A stretch of DNA of 64,000 nucleotides from Natrarchaeobius chitinivorans (lineage in GTDB: Archaea > Halobacteriota > Halobacteria > Halobacteriales > Natrialbaceae): contig NZ_REGA01000001.1 of assembly GCF_003841505.1 (NCBI RefSeq), positions 310,001 to 374,000 on the forward strand, in the 5' to 3' direction. Below the pieces are notes generated by a model. It worked only from the letters and a program-made list of their open reading frames with translations, was not told the origin of the DNA and did not search any database. This document shows, piece by piece, positions 16,268 to 25,241 of this stretch; the first letter of the stretch is position 1; each line of letters starts with the position of its first letter. The translations under genes and the position numbers were made by a program.

Positions 16268-18409
16268 ATGGGTAACTGCATCATCTGTGGCACACCCGTT
16301 GACGGCGAGATCTGCAAGAGCCACGAGGAGGACGTTGTCTTCGAATTTCGTGGAACTGCAGCCTCGCAACTTACCCCCAAGCGGTACTACCTTGGGACCG
16401 TCGACGGCTATGCCGACTTCGGCGTCTTCGTAGACGTCGGAGATCACGTAACCGGACTGTTGCACAGAAGCGAACTAGACCAACGACTCGAGAGCCTCGA
16501 GTGGGAACCCGGCGACGACGTCTTCGTCCAAGTTCTCGACGTTCGAGACAACGGAAACGTCGACCTCGGCTGGTCGATCCGCCAGCGCGAACGAGAGTTC
16601 CGCGGCAAACTGATCGAGACGGCGGACGACGAGTTCCGACCGGAAACCTTCGACGAGGAGAGCGGAACGTCCGAGTCGGCGTCCGAGGCGGACGCCACAG
16701 CGGCCGACGACGACACGACGGAGAGCGCGGAGTCCGATCAGGAGTCTGAAACCGCGGATCAGCCGTCACCGGACACGCCGAGTGCGACCGAAGCCGTCAC
16801 CGGCGGAAGCGGTTCGGTCGCCACGGAGACGGCGACCGCGTCCACCCCAGCGACCGACAGCGAAGAATCCGACGACGAACCCGCGCTCAAGCGGGCGACG
16901 ATCGACTCGATCGGCGACCAGATCGGAAGCGTCGTCAGACTCGAAGGCGAGATCACGGGCGTTCGCCAGACGAGCGGCCCGACCGTGTTCGAACTACGAG
17001 ACGAGTCTGCAACCGTCGAGTGCGCCGCATTCGAGGAGGCGGGCGTCAGAGCCTACCCCGACGTCGACGTCGACGACGTCGTCGCCCTGGAAGGGGAAGT
17101 CGAACGCCACCACGGCGACCTGCAGGTCGAAACCGAGACGCTCGAGATCCTCGACGGTGAGGACGCCGAGACCGTCGCCGAACGCCTCGAGAACGCGATC
17201 GAGCGCGAAGCCCGACCGGCGGAGATCGACACGCTCGCCGACCACGACGCGGTGAGCGCGGTCGAAGACTCGATCGAGGACGCGGCGACCGCGATTCGGC
17301 GTGCGGTCGTCGAAGCGCGTCCGGTCGTCGTCCGCCACTGTGCGACCGCGGACGGCTACGTCGCCGGCGCGGCGATCGAACGGGCCGTGTTGCCGCTGGT
17401 CCGAGACAAGCACACGCGCGAGGACGCGGAGTATCACTACTTCGAGCGACGGCCGCTCGACGATCGCGTCTACGGCATGGACACCGCGACCGACGACGTC
17501 ACGACGATGCTCGAGGCCCGGGACCGACACGGCGAACAGCTCCCGCTCGTGGTCCTCGTCGACGCCGGTTCGACCGTCGAATCCGTCGACGGCTACGACC
17601 TCCTCTCGCTGTACGACGCCGAAGCGATCGTTATCGACGACAGCCGCGCCGACGAGGAGGTCACGAACGCCGTCTCCACCGAGGTCGCCCCGTCGCTCGA
17701 CGGAGCGGACGTCTCCGATCTGACGTCGACGGCACTGGCGGCCAACGTCGCAGCCCACGTCAACGAAGACGTCCGGGACGACCTCGAACACCTCCCGGCC
17801 GTCAGCTACTGGGAGGACACGCCCGAATCGTACCTCGAGCTCGCCTCCGAGGCGGGGTACGACGAGACCGCGATCTCCGAACGCCGCGAGGCCGTCGCCC
17901 TCGAGGCGTACTACCAGTCGTACAAGGACAAGCGCGAACTCGTCGCCGACCTCCTGTTCGGCGACGGCGGAGCGGCCGACGAGAGTCGTGACGGCGAACT
18001 CGCGGCCCACGTCTCCGAGCAGTTCCGCGCGAAACTCGAGACGGAACTCGAGACCGCACGCGAGAACCTGTCGACCGAAGACGTCGGCGGGATCACCGTC
18101 GCCGTCCTCGATACGGGCGCGTTCACCCACCGCTACAACTTCCCGACGACGACGCTCCTGCTCGATGCCCTCCACCGACAGCGGGCGTCCGAAACGGTGG
18201 TCACGCTCGGCGTCGGCGACGACGAGCTGCACGTCCGTGCGGCCGACTCGCTGAACGTCCGCGAGTTGGGCGACGCGATCGCCGAGGCGGTGCCTGACGC
18301 CGGCGTCAGCGTCGTCGGCGGAGCGGACGGCCACGTCGAGTACCTGCCGGGCGAACGCGACGCCGTCCGCGAGGCCGCACTCGAGGCACTCGCGGACCTG
18401 CTCGCATAA
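16268..18409 (+). CDS. RecJ/DHH-family protein with zinc finger, S1 and OB domains and a degenerate active site
   Basis: The 713-residue protein has an N-terminal CxxC...CxxH zinc finger (residues 4-19), an S1 RNA-binding domain (about 40-105), an acidic Ser/Thr linker (about 130-215), an OB-fold domain (about 220-298), and a DHH/DHHA1-type phosphoesterase domain (about 350-713). The phosphoesterase motifs are eroded: motif I reads HCATADG instead of HxDxDG, and the DHH motif reads IDDSRAD (Asp457-Asp458-Ser459), so both His are lost; VDAGS near 432 remains. Loss of metal ligands suggests little nuclease activity and a binding or structural role, comparable to the inactive RecJ-like (Cdc45-related) proteins of archaea. 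That comparison is inference. Confidence 0.85.
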   Translation: MGNCIICGTPVDGEICKSHEEDVVFEFRGTAASQLTPKRYYLGTVDGYADFGVFVDVGDHVTGLLHRSELDQRLESLEWEPGDDVFVQVLDVRDNGNVDLGWSIRQREREFRGKLIETADDEFRPETFDEESGTSESASEADATAADDDTTESAESDQESETADQPSPDTPSATEAVTGGSGSVATETATASTPATDSEESDDEPALKRATIDSIGDQIGSVVRLEGEITGVRQTSGPTVFELRDESATVECAAFEEAGVRAYPDVDVDDVVALEGEVERHHGDLQVETETLEILDGEDAETVAERLENAIEREARPAEIDTLADHDAVSAVEDSIEDAATAIRRAVVEARPVVVRHCATADGYVAGAAIERAVLPLVRDKHTREDAEYHYFERRPLDDRVYGMDTATDDVTTMLEARDRHGEQLPLVVLVDAGSTVESVDGYDLLSLYDAEAIVIDDSRADEEVTNAVSTEVAPSLDGADVSDLTSTALAANVAAHVNEDVRDDLEHLPAVSYWEDTPESYLELASEAGYDETAISERREAVALEAYYQSYKDKRELVADLLFGDGGAADESRDGELAAHVSEQFRAKLETELETARENLSTEDVGGITVAVLDTGAFTHRYNFPTTTLLLDALHRQRASETVVTLGVGDDELHVRAADSLNVRELGDAIAEAVPDAGVSVVGGADGHVEYLPGERDAVREAALEALADLLA

Positions 18410-18518
18410 GACGCGCAGACGAGCGCGACGCGTCAGTCCTGTTCTCCGACACCACGGTCGAAAGCGGACGCTCCATCGGGTGAAAACACCTTTCGGGTGG
18501 GCCTGTGTACTGACTAAC

Positions 18519-19079
18519 ATGAGCGACGACCCCGCGACCCGGTTCCGTGAGAACGTCACGGAAATCACGGCCACGATCGTCACCGGGATCTGGCTCGTCG
18601 GGCTGTTCACCGGTCAGTGGTGGTGGCTTCCGTTCTTGCTGGTGGGATACATCGTGATCGTCCCGCTGATCGCGCTCCTGTTCGGCGACGAATCCGACCG
18701 CGAAGAGTGGTGGGAGTGGGAAAGCGAATCCGAGGACGAACTGGAGGACTCGAGCTCCGACCGCGAACAGCAGCCGACCGGTCGACCAGGTCCGGAGCGG
18801 GGGCGAGCCGAAAACAACGCCGACGCCCTCGAGACGCTTCGCGATCGGTACGCCGCCGGCGAGTTGACCGACGAGCAGTTCGAACGGAAACTCGAGCGAC
18901 TGCTCGAGACCGAGACCCTAGAGGACGTCGAACGCTGGCGTCGTGACGCCCGCGCGGAGAACAGGCGGAATCGCGATCGGAGCGGGTCGGACGGTGACCG
19001 GAGCGATGACGACCACCGGGACGACCGAGACCGAAACCGAGACCGGGACCAGGACCGCGATCTCGAGTTCGAGACGTGA
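18519..19079 (+). CDS. SHOCT-domain membrane protein
   Basis: A 186-residue protein with two membrane segments (about residues 16-33 and 37-55) followed by an acidic Trp-containing stretch and a SHOCT domain near residues 100-135 (ETLRDRYAAGELTDEQFERKLERLLE). The C-terminus is a low-complexity D/R/N-rich tail. SHOCT domains are short oligomerisation modules. Such proteins are common in haloarchaea and have no assigned function. Its TGA is followed at once by TACGG, as at the 7720 element. Confidence 0.85.
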   Translation: MSDDPATRFRENVTEITATIVTGIWLVGLFTGQWWWLPFLLVGYIVIVPLIALLFGDESDREEWWEWESESEDELEDSSSDREQQPTGRPGPERGRAENNADALETLRDRYAAGELTDEQFERKLERLLETETLEDVERWRRDARAENRRNRDRSGSDGDRSDDDHRDDRDRNRDRDQDRDLEFET

Positions 19080-19090
19080 TACGGTCTGCT

Positions 19091-19435
19091 ATAGTAGCCA
19101 CTGGAAGTCAATACACACCTGATCGCACGACGAGAGCGAGGTTCGGAGCGTGCGCGGTTCGGAGCGCACGCGGTTCGGAGCGCACGCGGTTCGGAGCGCA
19201 CGCGGTTCGGAGCGAGTGGAACGAGCGAGAACCGCGAAACAGCGAACGGGGAGGAACGACCCGTGAGCGAGTGGAACGAGCGAGAACCGCGGAACAGCGA
19301 GCGGGGAACGACGTGACCCGCGAGGAGCGCGGTTCGGAGTGAGTGTAACGAACGAGAACCGCGATATAGCGAACGGGGAACGCAGTGACCCGTGAGCTGT
19401 GCGATGGGTGTGTAAATAGTTCCAGTTGTTACTAT
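19091..19435. repeat. Expanded palindromic element with a tandem-repeat cassette in its loop
   Basis: The ends are ATAGTAGCCACTGGAAGTC and the matching right arm TTCCAGTTGTTACTAT. The inner stem pairs CACACC and ATCGCA with TGCGAT and GGTGTG. In place of the short loop it carries about 270 bp: five 16-bp units GGTTCGGAGCGyACGC (about 19140-19215), then three diverged copies of a 55-65 bp unit containing GAACGAGCGAGAACCGCG and ending near GTGACCCGTGAGC. The arms are the 82-bp family with CTGGAA/TTCCAG covariation. Confidence 0.85.
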
Positions 19436-19554
19436 ATGAGTCTGTACCGGACGATCGCGAAAGCGTGGGCGATCGTCCGGCAATCAGTCATCGCAAACCG
19501 TACGAGGCCGTCTCGACCGGATAGTATATCGGATCGGACACCGTATCCGCTGGT

Positions 19555-20061
19555 ATGACGACGAGGCGACAGGTGTGTTCGGCGGCGGCGCTCGCACTGG
19601 TCGGAACGAGCGGCTGTCTCGGCGGACTCCGTGGCGGATCCCCGACTCTCGATGGCGATCTCGCGGACTGGGAGTGGTCCGGCACGCTCCCCGTCGATTC
19701 GGTCGTCCAGCACCACCACCCCTTTTGTGAGTGTTGTTCGGAGTACGTTACCTATCTCGAGGCGCACGGAATCGGCGTCGAGGTCGTCGAAATCGAGAGC
19801 CCACCGGCAGTCAAAGGGGAGTTCGGCGTTCCGGAGGCGGTGCGAAGCTGTCATACCGTGGAGTTCGGCGACTATCTCGTCGAGGGACACGTCCCGCTCG
19901 AGGCCGTCGAACGCCTGTTCGAGGAGGACTCGTCCGTCGACGGCATCGCCGCGCCCGAGATGCCCGATCACTCGCCGGGGATGGGACCGCGTGGCGACGA
20001 GCCACTGGCTATCTACGGTTTCACGGCGAGTGGCGAAGTCGACGAGTTCCTCGAGATCTAA
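19555..20061 (+). CDS. DUF411 family Tat lipoprotein (metal-binding)
   Basis: The 168-residue product begins MTTRRQVCSAAALALVGTSGC, a twin-arginine signal with a lipobox Cys at residue 21. The mature domain has HHHPFCECCSEYV near residue 55 and SCHTVEFGDYLVEGHVP near residue 100, the Cys/His pattern of DUF411 proteins, which are linked to copper or other metal handling at the cell surface. Metal identity is inferred only from the family. Two 35-bp tandem repeats begin directly after its TAA stop. Confidence 0.9.
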   Translation: MTTRRQVCSAAALALVGTSGCLGGLRGGSPTLDGDLADWEWSGTLPVDSVVQHHHPFCECCSEYVTYLEAHGIGVEVVEIESPPAVKGEFGVPEAVRSCHTVEFGDYLVEGHVPLEAVERLFEEDSSVDGIAAPEMPDHSPGMGPRGDEPLAIYGFTASGEVDEFLEI

Positions 20062-20131
20062 CCTCGAGTGACGACGTCCAATGGTGGAGCGTTCACCCTC
20101 GAGTGACGACGTCCGGAGGCGGGACGTTCAC
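20062..20131. repeat. 35-bp tandem duplication at the DUF411 gene 3' end
   Basis: Two units of 35 bp (20062-20096 and 20097-20131), each starting CCTCGAGTGACGACGTCC and ending GTTCAC, abut the stop codon. The middle 11 bases have diverged. Confidence 0.8.
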
Positions 20132-20249
20132 TTCGAACAGCCGCCGCCCGGACTGTCAGTCTCCCACAGAAACGATCGATCCAGGGACGATACCGCGGGG
20201 ACGACACCGGACCGGGACGGACCTCGATCCGGCTTATGGGATGAACAGG

Positions 20250-20287
20250 CGCAAAACCTCGCGCTTCAGCGCGGGGAGGATGTCAAC
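20250..20287 (+). mobile_element. Right-end scar of an IS200/IS605 (TnpB-type) element
   Basis: The hairpin CCTCGCGC-TTCA-GCGCGGGG (20257-20276) followed by AGGATGTCAAC resembles the right end of haloarchaeal IS1341/TnpB-type elements, where a GC hairpin precedes a short GGATGTCA-like boundary. No tnpA or tnpB lies next to it, so it is a scar or a reduced element. It touches the stop codon of the minus-strand M24 peptidase gene. Confidence 0.5.
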
Positions 20288-21518
20288 GCGAGACAGGCTC
20301 GAGGTCGACGGGGTACTCCGTCAGGTTCTCGTAGCCGTCCTCGGTGACGACCACCAGATCCTCGATTCGAACGCCGCCGACGGCGGGGTCGTAGATTCCC
20401 GGTTCGATCGTGATCACGTGGCCGGCCTCGAGTTCGCCGCCGACGGGCGAGATGCTCGGCTGTTCGTGGACGTCGAGACCGACGCCGTGGCCCGTGCTGT
20501 GGATGAATCCCGTCGACGCGCTCGGATCGGTGCGCAACGTCGCGTAGCCCGCGTCTTCGATGACGTCGCAGACGGCGTCGTGGACGTCCGCACCGGTGAC
20601 GCCCGCCTCGACCTCCTCGAGGGCGGCTTCGTAGGCTCGCTCGGTCACCTCGTACCGTCGCCGCGCCTCCTCGCCGGGATCACCGCGGGCGAACGTCCGG
20701 GTCATGTCACCGAAGTAGCCCGACTCCTTGTCCCGCGGGAAGATGTCGACCACGATCAGGTCGTCGGCCGTGAGGGGGCCGCTTCCACGGTCGTGGGGAT
20801 CCGCGCCGTCCGCACCGCAGGCGACGATCGTCTCGTCTAACCCGCAGCCGTGGCGGAGGAGTGCCACCTCGATCTCCTCTTTGACCCGCTCGCTCGTGAG
20901 CGGTTCGCCGTCGTGGACGAGGACGCCCGACTCGAGCGACTCATCGGCGCTCGCGGAACTCCGTGCCGGGCTGCCGGCGACGTCGGCCTCCGCGATGAGC
21001 CGTTCTGCGGTCGCCATCGCGACCTCGTTGGCCCGCTGGGTGCCCCGGATCCGTTCGATCTCCCACTCGGTTTTCGTCGCGCGAATCCCCTCGATAACCC
21101 CCTCCGATTCGACCGACACGGACACGTCCCGGTCACGCAGGCCGTCCGCCGTCCCGGTCGGAAACGAGCGCGGGACGGAGACGGAGCCCACGTCGTGGTC
21201 GTCGAGAAACGACTCGAGCATGCGGATCTTCCCCTCGTGAGGGCCGTGTTCGGCGGCCAGTCCCTGATAGTCGTAGCTCGCCCGACGGGTCACCGAATCG
21301 GCGTTCGACTCGGCGGTGGCACGACCGTACTCGAGTCCCGAGACGAGCAGGTGAACCCCGCCGTCGGGCGTGACGAGCGTCTGGTAGGCGTCGGGTGCCG
21401 TGAACCCGGAGACGTATCGCTGGTCGGAATCCGTCGAATCGTCGTCGATCAGATAGCCGTCGACGTCGTCCGAAGCGAGGACGTCGATCAGAGCCGAGAG
21501 ATCGGCGGTAAACTCCAT
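20283..21518 (-). CDS. M24 family metallopeptidase (Xaa-Pro peptidase-like)
   Basis: A 411-residue cytoplasmic pita-bread metallopeptidase. The N-terminal creatinase-like half covers residues 1-150. The C-terminal catalytic half shows the five metal ligands in order: Asp in IVVDIFPRD, Asp in FGDMTRTF, His in STGHGVGLDVHE, Glu in ITIEPGIY and Glu in VRIEDLVVV. It likely removes N-terminal residues before proline. The ATG at 21516-21518 begins the usual N-terminal domain (MEFTADLSALIDVL); the longer frame upstream is not supported. Confidence 0.92.
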   Translation of the reverse strand: MEFTADLSALIDVLASDDVDGYLIDDDSTDSDQRYVSGFTAPDAYQTLVTPDGGVHLLVSGLEYGRATAESNADSVTRRASYDYQGLAAEHGPHEGKIRMLESFLDDHDVGSVSVPRSFPTGTADGLRDRDVSVSVESEGVIEGIRATKTEWEIERIRGTQRANEVAMATAERLIAEADVAGSPARSSASADESLESGVLVHDGEPLTSERVKEEIEVALLRHGCGLDETIVACGADGADPHDRGSGPLTADDLIVVDIFPRDKESGYFGDMTRTFARGDPGEEARRRYEVTERAYEAALEEVEAGVTGADVHDAVCDVIEDAGYATLRTDPSASTGFIHSTGHGVGLDVHEQPSISPVGGELEAGHVITIEPGIYDPAVGGVRIEDLVVVTEDGYENLTEYPVDLEPVSR

Positions 21519-21797
21519 GCCGGAGTGTGTGCAGGGCGAGCACAAAACGACGGGGGGTACCGGGCGGTTTCGCCTCTGATGGGGATTATCGTAGAAGTTC
21601 ACATTTTGAAACCCGGGCAGATCATACATGGGTCTGTATCAGAAAGTTGATATATTAAATCCGCAGGATCACGGCTGTCTGTCGGTCACATTTTAGAATC
21701 ACTGTATTCCAACTGTGCGAACTGGGCAAGAAGTGTTCTTGGCTCCAACGTTGCGCTTCAATCGCCCGGTGTCGCCGTTGACGCCAGCACGGTTCGC
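21519..21797. other. AT-rich intergenic region, no gene seen
   Basis: The stretch is poorer in GC than its neighbours and contains CACATTTT twice (about 21600 and 21688). No frame or recognised repeat. It may be debris around the toxin-like gene pair. Confidence 0.4.
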
Positions 21798-22139
21798 TCA
21801 AGAGGAAATGTAGCTGATTAACTGTGTGGCCACGTCTTCGGTCCGTTCGTCGACCAGAGAGGTCATATGGAATTCCACCTCTGACGCATCGTTAAGGGTT
21901 ACGAGCGACCACGGGAGGACGTAACTCCGTTCTCCGAGTGACTCGCCTTTGTAGTCGTCGTCGCGGAGCGTGAGTGACTCCTCGTGGTAGGTCTTCGTGG
22001 AGATCAGGACGGTGATCAGCTGTACACCGTGGTTCGGGAATCGAGGTGTTCCCAGAACGAGCATCGGACGACCTTTGTCTGAGAGCGGATCGGTCCCCCA
22101 GATAATATCACCGCGTTCCAGTTCATCGAACGCAGTCAC
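21798..22139 (-). CDS. MazF/PemK-like endoribonuclease toxin
   Basis: A 113-residue protein with the PemK/MazF pattern: ERGDIIWGTDPLSDKGRPMLVL (residues 8-29) and a C-terminal helix. GRPMLVL corresponds to the conserved RPxVV strand, and the Thr/Ser in LISTKT to the active-site TS/TT segment. Family members are mRNA-cleaving toxins with an SH3-like barrel. Its ATG overlaps the stop of the upstream winged-helix gene by 4 bp (ATGA). Toxicity is not shown by sequence alone. Confidence 0.82.
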   Translation of the reverse strand: MTAFDELERGDIIWGTDPLSDKGRPMLVLGTPRFPNHGVQLITVLISTKTYHEESLTLRDDDYKGESLGERSYVLPWSLVTLNDASEVEFHMTSLVDERTEDVATQLISYISS

Positions 22140-22495
22140 TTCACTTCCTCCATCTCGTCAGTTTTCAACTCCTCGAGATGCTCCTCACCGTACTGTTCGT
22201 CTGCAGTCTGGTGGTGCTGGTGAAGTCGGTAGGCGGCTCGAAGACGGTCCTCGTCGTCTGTGATCGCCCAGTACGGACGCTTGTGCCGTACAAGATTTCG
22301 TTCCTTTAGTCGCGAGAGGATGGCACTGACAGCGTCCGTATCTAGATCGAGTTGGTCAGCGATCGTCGCCGCCTTCCACGCCCGGTCGTCGTTCTCATCG
22401 AGGAACAACACGATCCGCTCGGTGTCGTTTCGTTCCTCGAATTCATCGTCGTCGGCGTTCTCGAACTCGTCGATATCGATGGTACCGCTCGACAT
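22136..22495 (-). CDS. Winged-helix protein, probable antitoxin/regulator partner
   Basis: A 119-residue acidic protein with a MarR/winged-helix core at about residues 24-75 (ATIADQLDLDTDAVSAILSRL is the recognition-helix region, and HKRPYWAIT the wing). It overlaps the MazF-like gene by 4 bp, the usual order being antitoxin first. Most bacterial MazF antitoxins use AbrB or RHH folds, so a winged helix here is atypical. Function as antitoxin is inferred from the overlap. Confidence 0.75.
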   Translation of the reverse strand: MSSGTIDIDEFENADDDEFEERNDTERIVLFLDENDDRAWKAATIADQLDLDTDAVSAILSRLKERNLVRHKRPYWAITDDEDRLRAAYRLHQHHQTADEQYGEEHLEELKTDEMEEVK

Positions 22496-22725
22496 AAATC
22501 ACTGTTGGTTCCGTGGTCCCATAGCTATTTTGGGTGTTTGTTACAGGGGGAGTACACTCACGTCTGAAGGCCGGTTTGACTCTTTGAGCGCGCCTTGTGC
22601 CTCAAGGCACCAGTGAGCTTGCTGCTGGAAGTACGATAGTTCTGTCTGAGAGTATTAGCCCGTCCCGATCCGGCACCACCCACCGGATCGGTACCGGTAT
22701 AGGGAATCCACTCCACAGACCGACC

Positions 22726-24015
22726 ATGCACGTCACCATTTCGCCCTCGAGCGTCGAGGGGACGATCCGAGCACCGCCGTCGAAGAGTTACACCCACCGA
22801 GCGATCCTCGCGGCCGGCTACGCCGATCGGACGACGGTCCGGGACGCGCTCTGGAGCGCAGACACGCGCGCGACCGCCCGGGCGGTGGAGCTGTTCGGCG
22901 GTGACGTCGACCGACGCAACGGCGGAGCGCTCGAGATCGACGGGTTCGACGGCCAGCCGGGCGTCCCGTCGGCCGTCATCGACTGCGACAACAGCGGAAC
23001 GACGATGCGTCTGGTCACCGCGGCGGCGGCGCTTGCCGACGGTACCTCGGTGCTCACCGGCGACGAGTCGCTGCGTTCGCGGCCCCAGGGGCCGTTGCTC
23101 GAGGCGATCGCCGATCTCGGCGGTGACGCGATGAGCACCCGTGGAAACGGACGGGCACCGCTGGTCGTCACCGGCCCCATCACCGGCGATTCGGTGTCGA
23201 TACCCGGCGACGTCTCCTCGCAGTACATCACGGCCCTGTTGATGGCCGGCGCGGTGACCGAATCGGGGATCGAGATCACGCTCGAGACGGAGCTCAAATC
23301 CGCGCCGTACGTCGACATCACCCTCGAACTCCTCGAGGACTTCGGCGTCGACGCCCGTCGGACCGACGACGGCTTCGCGGTCGAGGGAGGCCAGCGTTAC
23401 GGAGTCGACGGCGGCGAGTACGCCGTTCCCGGGGACTTCTCGTCGATATCCTATCCGCTCGCGGCGGGCGCGATCGCCGGCGAGAACGGCGTCCGCATCG
23501 AGGGCGCACAGCCGAGCGCACAGGGTGACACCGCCATCGTCGAGATCGTCGACCGGATGGGTGCGACCGTCGACTGGGACCGCGAAGCCGGTGCGATCGA
23601 CGTCTCGGCGGGATCGCTCGAGGGGATCGAGGTGTCGGTCGAAGACACACCCGATCTGCTGCCGACGATCGCGACCCTCGGCGCTGTCGCCGACGGCGAC
23701 ACCCACATCACGAACGCCGAGCACGTCCGCTACAAGGAGACCGATCGCGTGAGCGCGATGGCCGAGGAACTCGGGAAGCTGGGCGTCGAGTCGACCGAAG
23801 AGCGCGACTCGCTGACGATCCACGGTGGCGACTCCCGACTCGAGGGGGCGGCCGTCGACGGCCGGGGCGACCACCGGATCGTCATGGCCCTCGCACTCGC
23901 GGGGCTGGTCGCCGACGGTGAGACGACGATCGCGGGCGCCGAGCACGTCGACGTCTCCTTCCCCGGCTTCTTCGACGTGCTCGAGGGCCTCGGCGCGAGC
24001 CTCGAGCGTCGGTAA
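22726..24015 (+). CDS. aroA: 3-phosphoshikimate 1-carboxyvinyltransferase (EPSP synthase)
   Basis: The 429-residue enzyme transfers enolpyruvate from PEP to shikimate 3-phosphate in aromatic amino acid synthesis. Visible motifs are [10 protein letters not shown] (residues 18-27), DNSGTTMRL near residue 90, [11 protein letters not shown] near 165, [10 protein letters not shown] near 337 and [10 protein letters not shown] near 384. The ATG at 22726 begins the conserved first strand MHVTISPS, with a GGTATAGG box about 28 bp upstream. The next step enzyme, chorismate synthase, is at 33886. Confidence 0.96.
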   Translation: MHVTISPSSVEGTIRAPPSKSYTHRAILAAGYADRTTVRDALWSADTRATARAVELFGGDVDRRNGGALEIDGFDGQPGVPSAVIDCDNSGTTMRLVTAAAALADGTSVLTGDESLRSRPQGPLLEAIADLGGDAMSTRGNGRAPLVVTGPITGDSVSIPGDVSSQYITALLMAGAVTESGIEITLETELKSAPYVDITLELLEDFGVDARRTDDGFAVEGGQRYGVDGGEYAVPGDFSSISYPLAAGAIAGENGVRIEGAQPSAQGDTAIVEIVDRMGATVDWDREAGAIDVSAGSLEGIEVSVEDTPDLLPTIATLGAVADGDTHITNAEHVRYKETDRVSAMAEELGKLGVESTEERDSLTIHGGDSRLEGAAVDGRGDHRIVMALALAGLVADGETTIAGAEHVDVSFPGFFDVLEGLGASLERR

Positions 24016-24047
24016 CGTCTTTAGGGCTCAGAGGCGAAACGGGACGT

Positions 24048-24401
24048 ATGTCCGAATCGCTTGCGGATCAGGAGTGTAAAGCGTGCACGTCCGAGGACGA
24101 ACCGCTTACCGAAGCGGAGTTTTCGGAGTATCTCGAGGAACTCGACGACGATATCTGGACCGTCGTCGACGAACACCACCTCGAGGGAACGTACCCGTTC
24201 GAGGATTTCCGCGACGCGCTGGAGTTTACGTACGACGTCGGCGAACTCGCCGAGGACGAGTGGCACCACCCGGATATCCACCTCGAGTGGGGCGAAGTGA
24301 CCATCGAGATGTGGACGCACAAAATCGACGGCCTCCACAAGACCGATTTCGTCATGGCGGCGCGGATGGATCGAATCCACGAGGAGTACGCACCCGAGTG
24401 A
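24048..24401 (+). CDS. Pterin-4a-carbinolamine dehydratase
   Basis: A 117-residue protein of the PCD family, which dehydrates 4a-hydroxytetrahydrobiopterin. The signature [19 protein letters not shown] (residues 74-92) has the active-site His cluster, and the segment [15 protein letters not shown] matches the N-terminal helix. An extra Cys-containing N-terminal arm (residues 1-17) is present. In haloarchaea a classical biopterin role is doubtful; use of tetrahydropterin-like cofactors is inferred. It follows aroA by 32 bp on the same strand, with its own CTTTAGG box. Confidence 0.9.
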   Translation: MSESLADQECKACTSEDEPLTEAEFSEYLEELDDDIWTVVDEHHLEGTYPFEDFRDALEFTYDVGELAEDEWHHPDIHLEWGEVTIEMWTHKIDGLHKTDFVMAARMDRIHEEYAPE

Positions 24402-24576
24402 GCGATCCGGATCGTCGATCGACGTGCACTCGAGTGGACGGTACAGGTGAATTACGGCCGGTCCACTGATCACCCTCAGCACGAGAGAAAGGGTACATTC
24501 GCGTCAGGTCGTGGGTTAGAATTGTTGGGTACACTTCACAATCCGACACCCCGTTTCCCTTTTTTGGGTATGGAAC

Positions 24577-25152
24577 TCAAACGGCGATCCATCCAGAGAT
24601 GATGACGTAACTACCGACGAATACCAGCACCGCTGGGACGAGCCACCTGTCGATCCAAGCTGGATGCGGGAGATCGTGTGTGAGGCGCGTGATCAGGAGG
24701 GCAACGAGAAACAAGATCACTGCGGCAATGATGTAGGCGAGTATCACTGCGAGAAGTTCCGCCGATGTGAGACCGACGAAAAACGGGATATAGACCGCTA
24801 GATTCTCGCCGTTCAGGCCGATCGCCGTTACGGTGACGACCCAAATCCGACCCGTCGGCCCCGGGATCACCTGTAGTTCGTCGCCCACCGGGTCGGGTTC
24901 GAGCCGGAACAGTCCCCAGAGCCCCAGGACGACCGGGACAGCCCCGAGTAAGAACGCCCACCGCTGTAAGACGCCAGTCACGACGAACGCACCGAAGACG
25001 GCTCCACAGAGTCCGACAAGAAATCCCGTACAGTAGCCAACTACCACTTCAACGGTGGCGTAATCCTCATCGAGACAGAAGGCGGTGACGACGATCAGTA
25101 TATCGATGTTAGTTGCGATGAACAATCCCGCTGCGACGAAGAGTGTCTCCAC
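24577..25152 (-). CDS. CadD-family cadmium/cation transporter
   Basis: The protein matches the CadD family: an N-terminal helix with AAGLFIATNIDILIVVTAF, five or so further membrane segments and a short Pro-rich loop. CadD-type proteins mediate cadmium resistance, perhaps by efflux or sequestration; metal specificity here is inferred. A frame begins at 25269 with no ATG near the conserved start, so I prefer the GTG at 25150-25152 (METLFVAAG), giving 191 residues, the usual family length. The region upstream is largely the 25242 palindromic element, whose arm encodes the odd N-terminus of the longer frame. Confidence 0.85.
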   Translation of the reverse strand: METLFVAAGLFIATNIDILIVVTAFCLDEDYATVEVVVGYCTGFLVGLCGAVFGAFVVTGVLQRWAFLLGAVPVVLGLWGLFRLEPDPVGDELQVIPGPTGRIWVVTVTAIGLNGENLAVYIPFFVGLTSAELLAVILAYIIAAVILFLVALLITRLTHDLPHPAWIDRWLVPAVLVFVGSYVIISGWIAV

Positions 25153-25241
25153 GGCTCGAGAAAAGATGATATCACCTAAAATTATTCGGCCGACTCCCGA
25201 CTGATTCTCGAGCGAGAGTGCAACGACGAAACACGGCCACT

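Noticed and set aside
16994-18610. 538-residue minus frame under the DHH-family gene
   Set aside because: Valine/arginine-rich antisense translation without motifs; the plus frame is clearly the protein.
19091-19435. CRISPR-like array of 16-bp units
   Set aside because: The units are directly contiguous with no unique spacers and lie in a palindromic element; not a CRISPR array.
22558-23946. 462-residue minus frame opposite aroA
   Set aside because: Antisense of a confident EPSP synthase gene.
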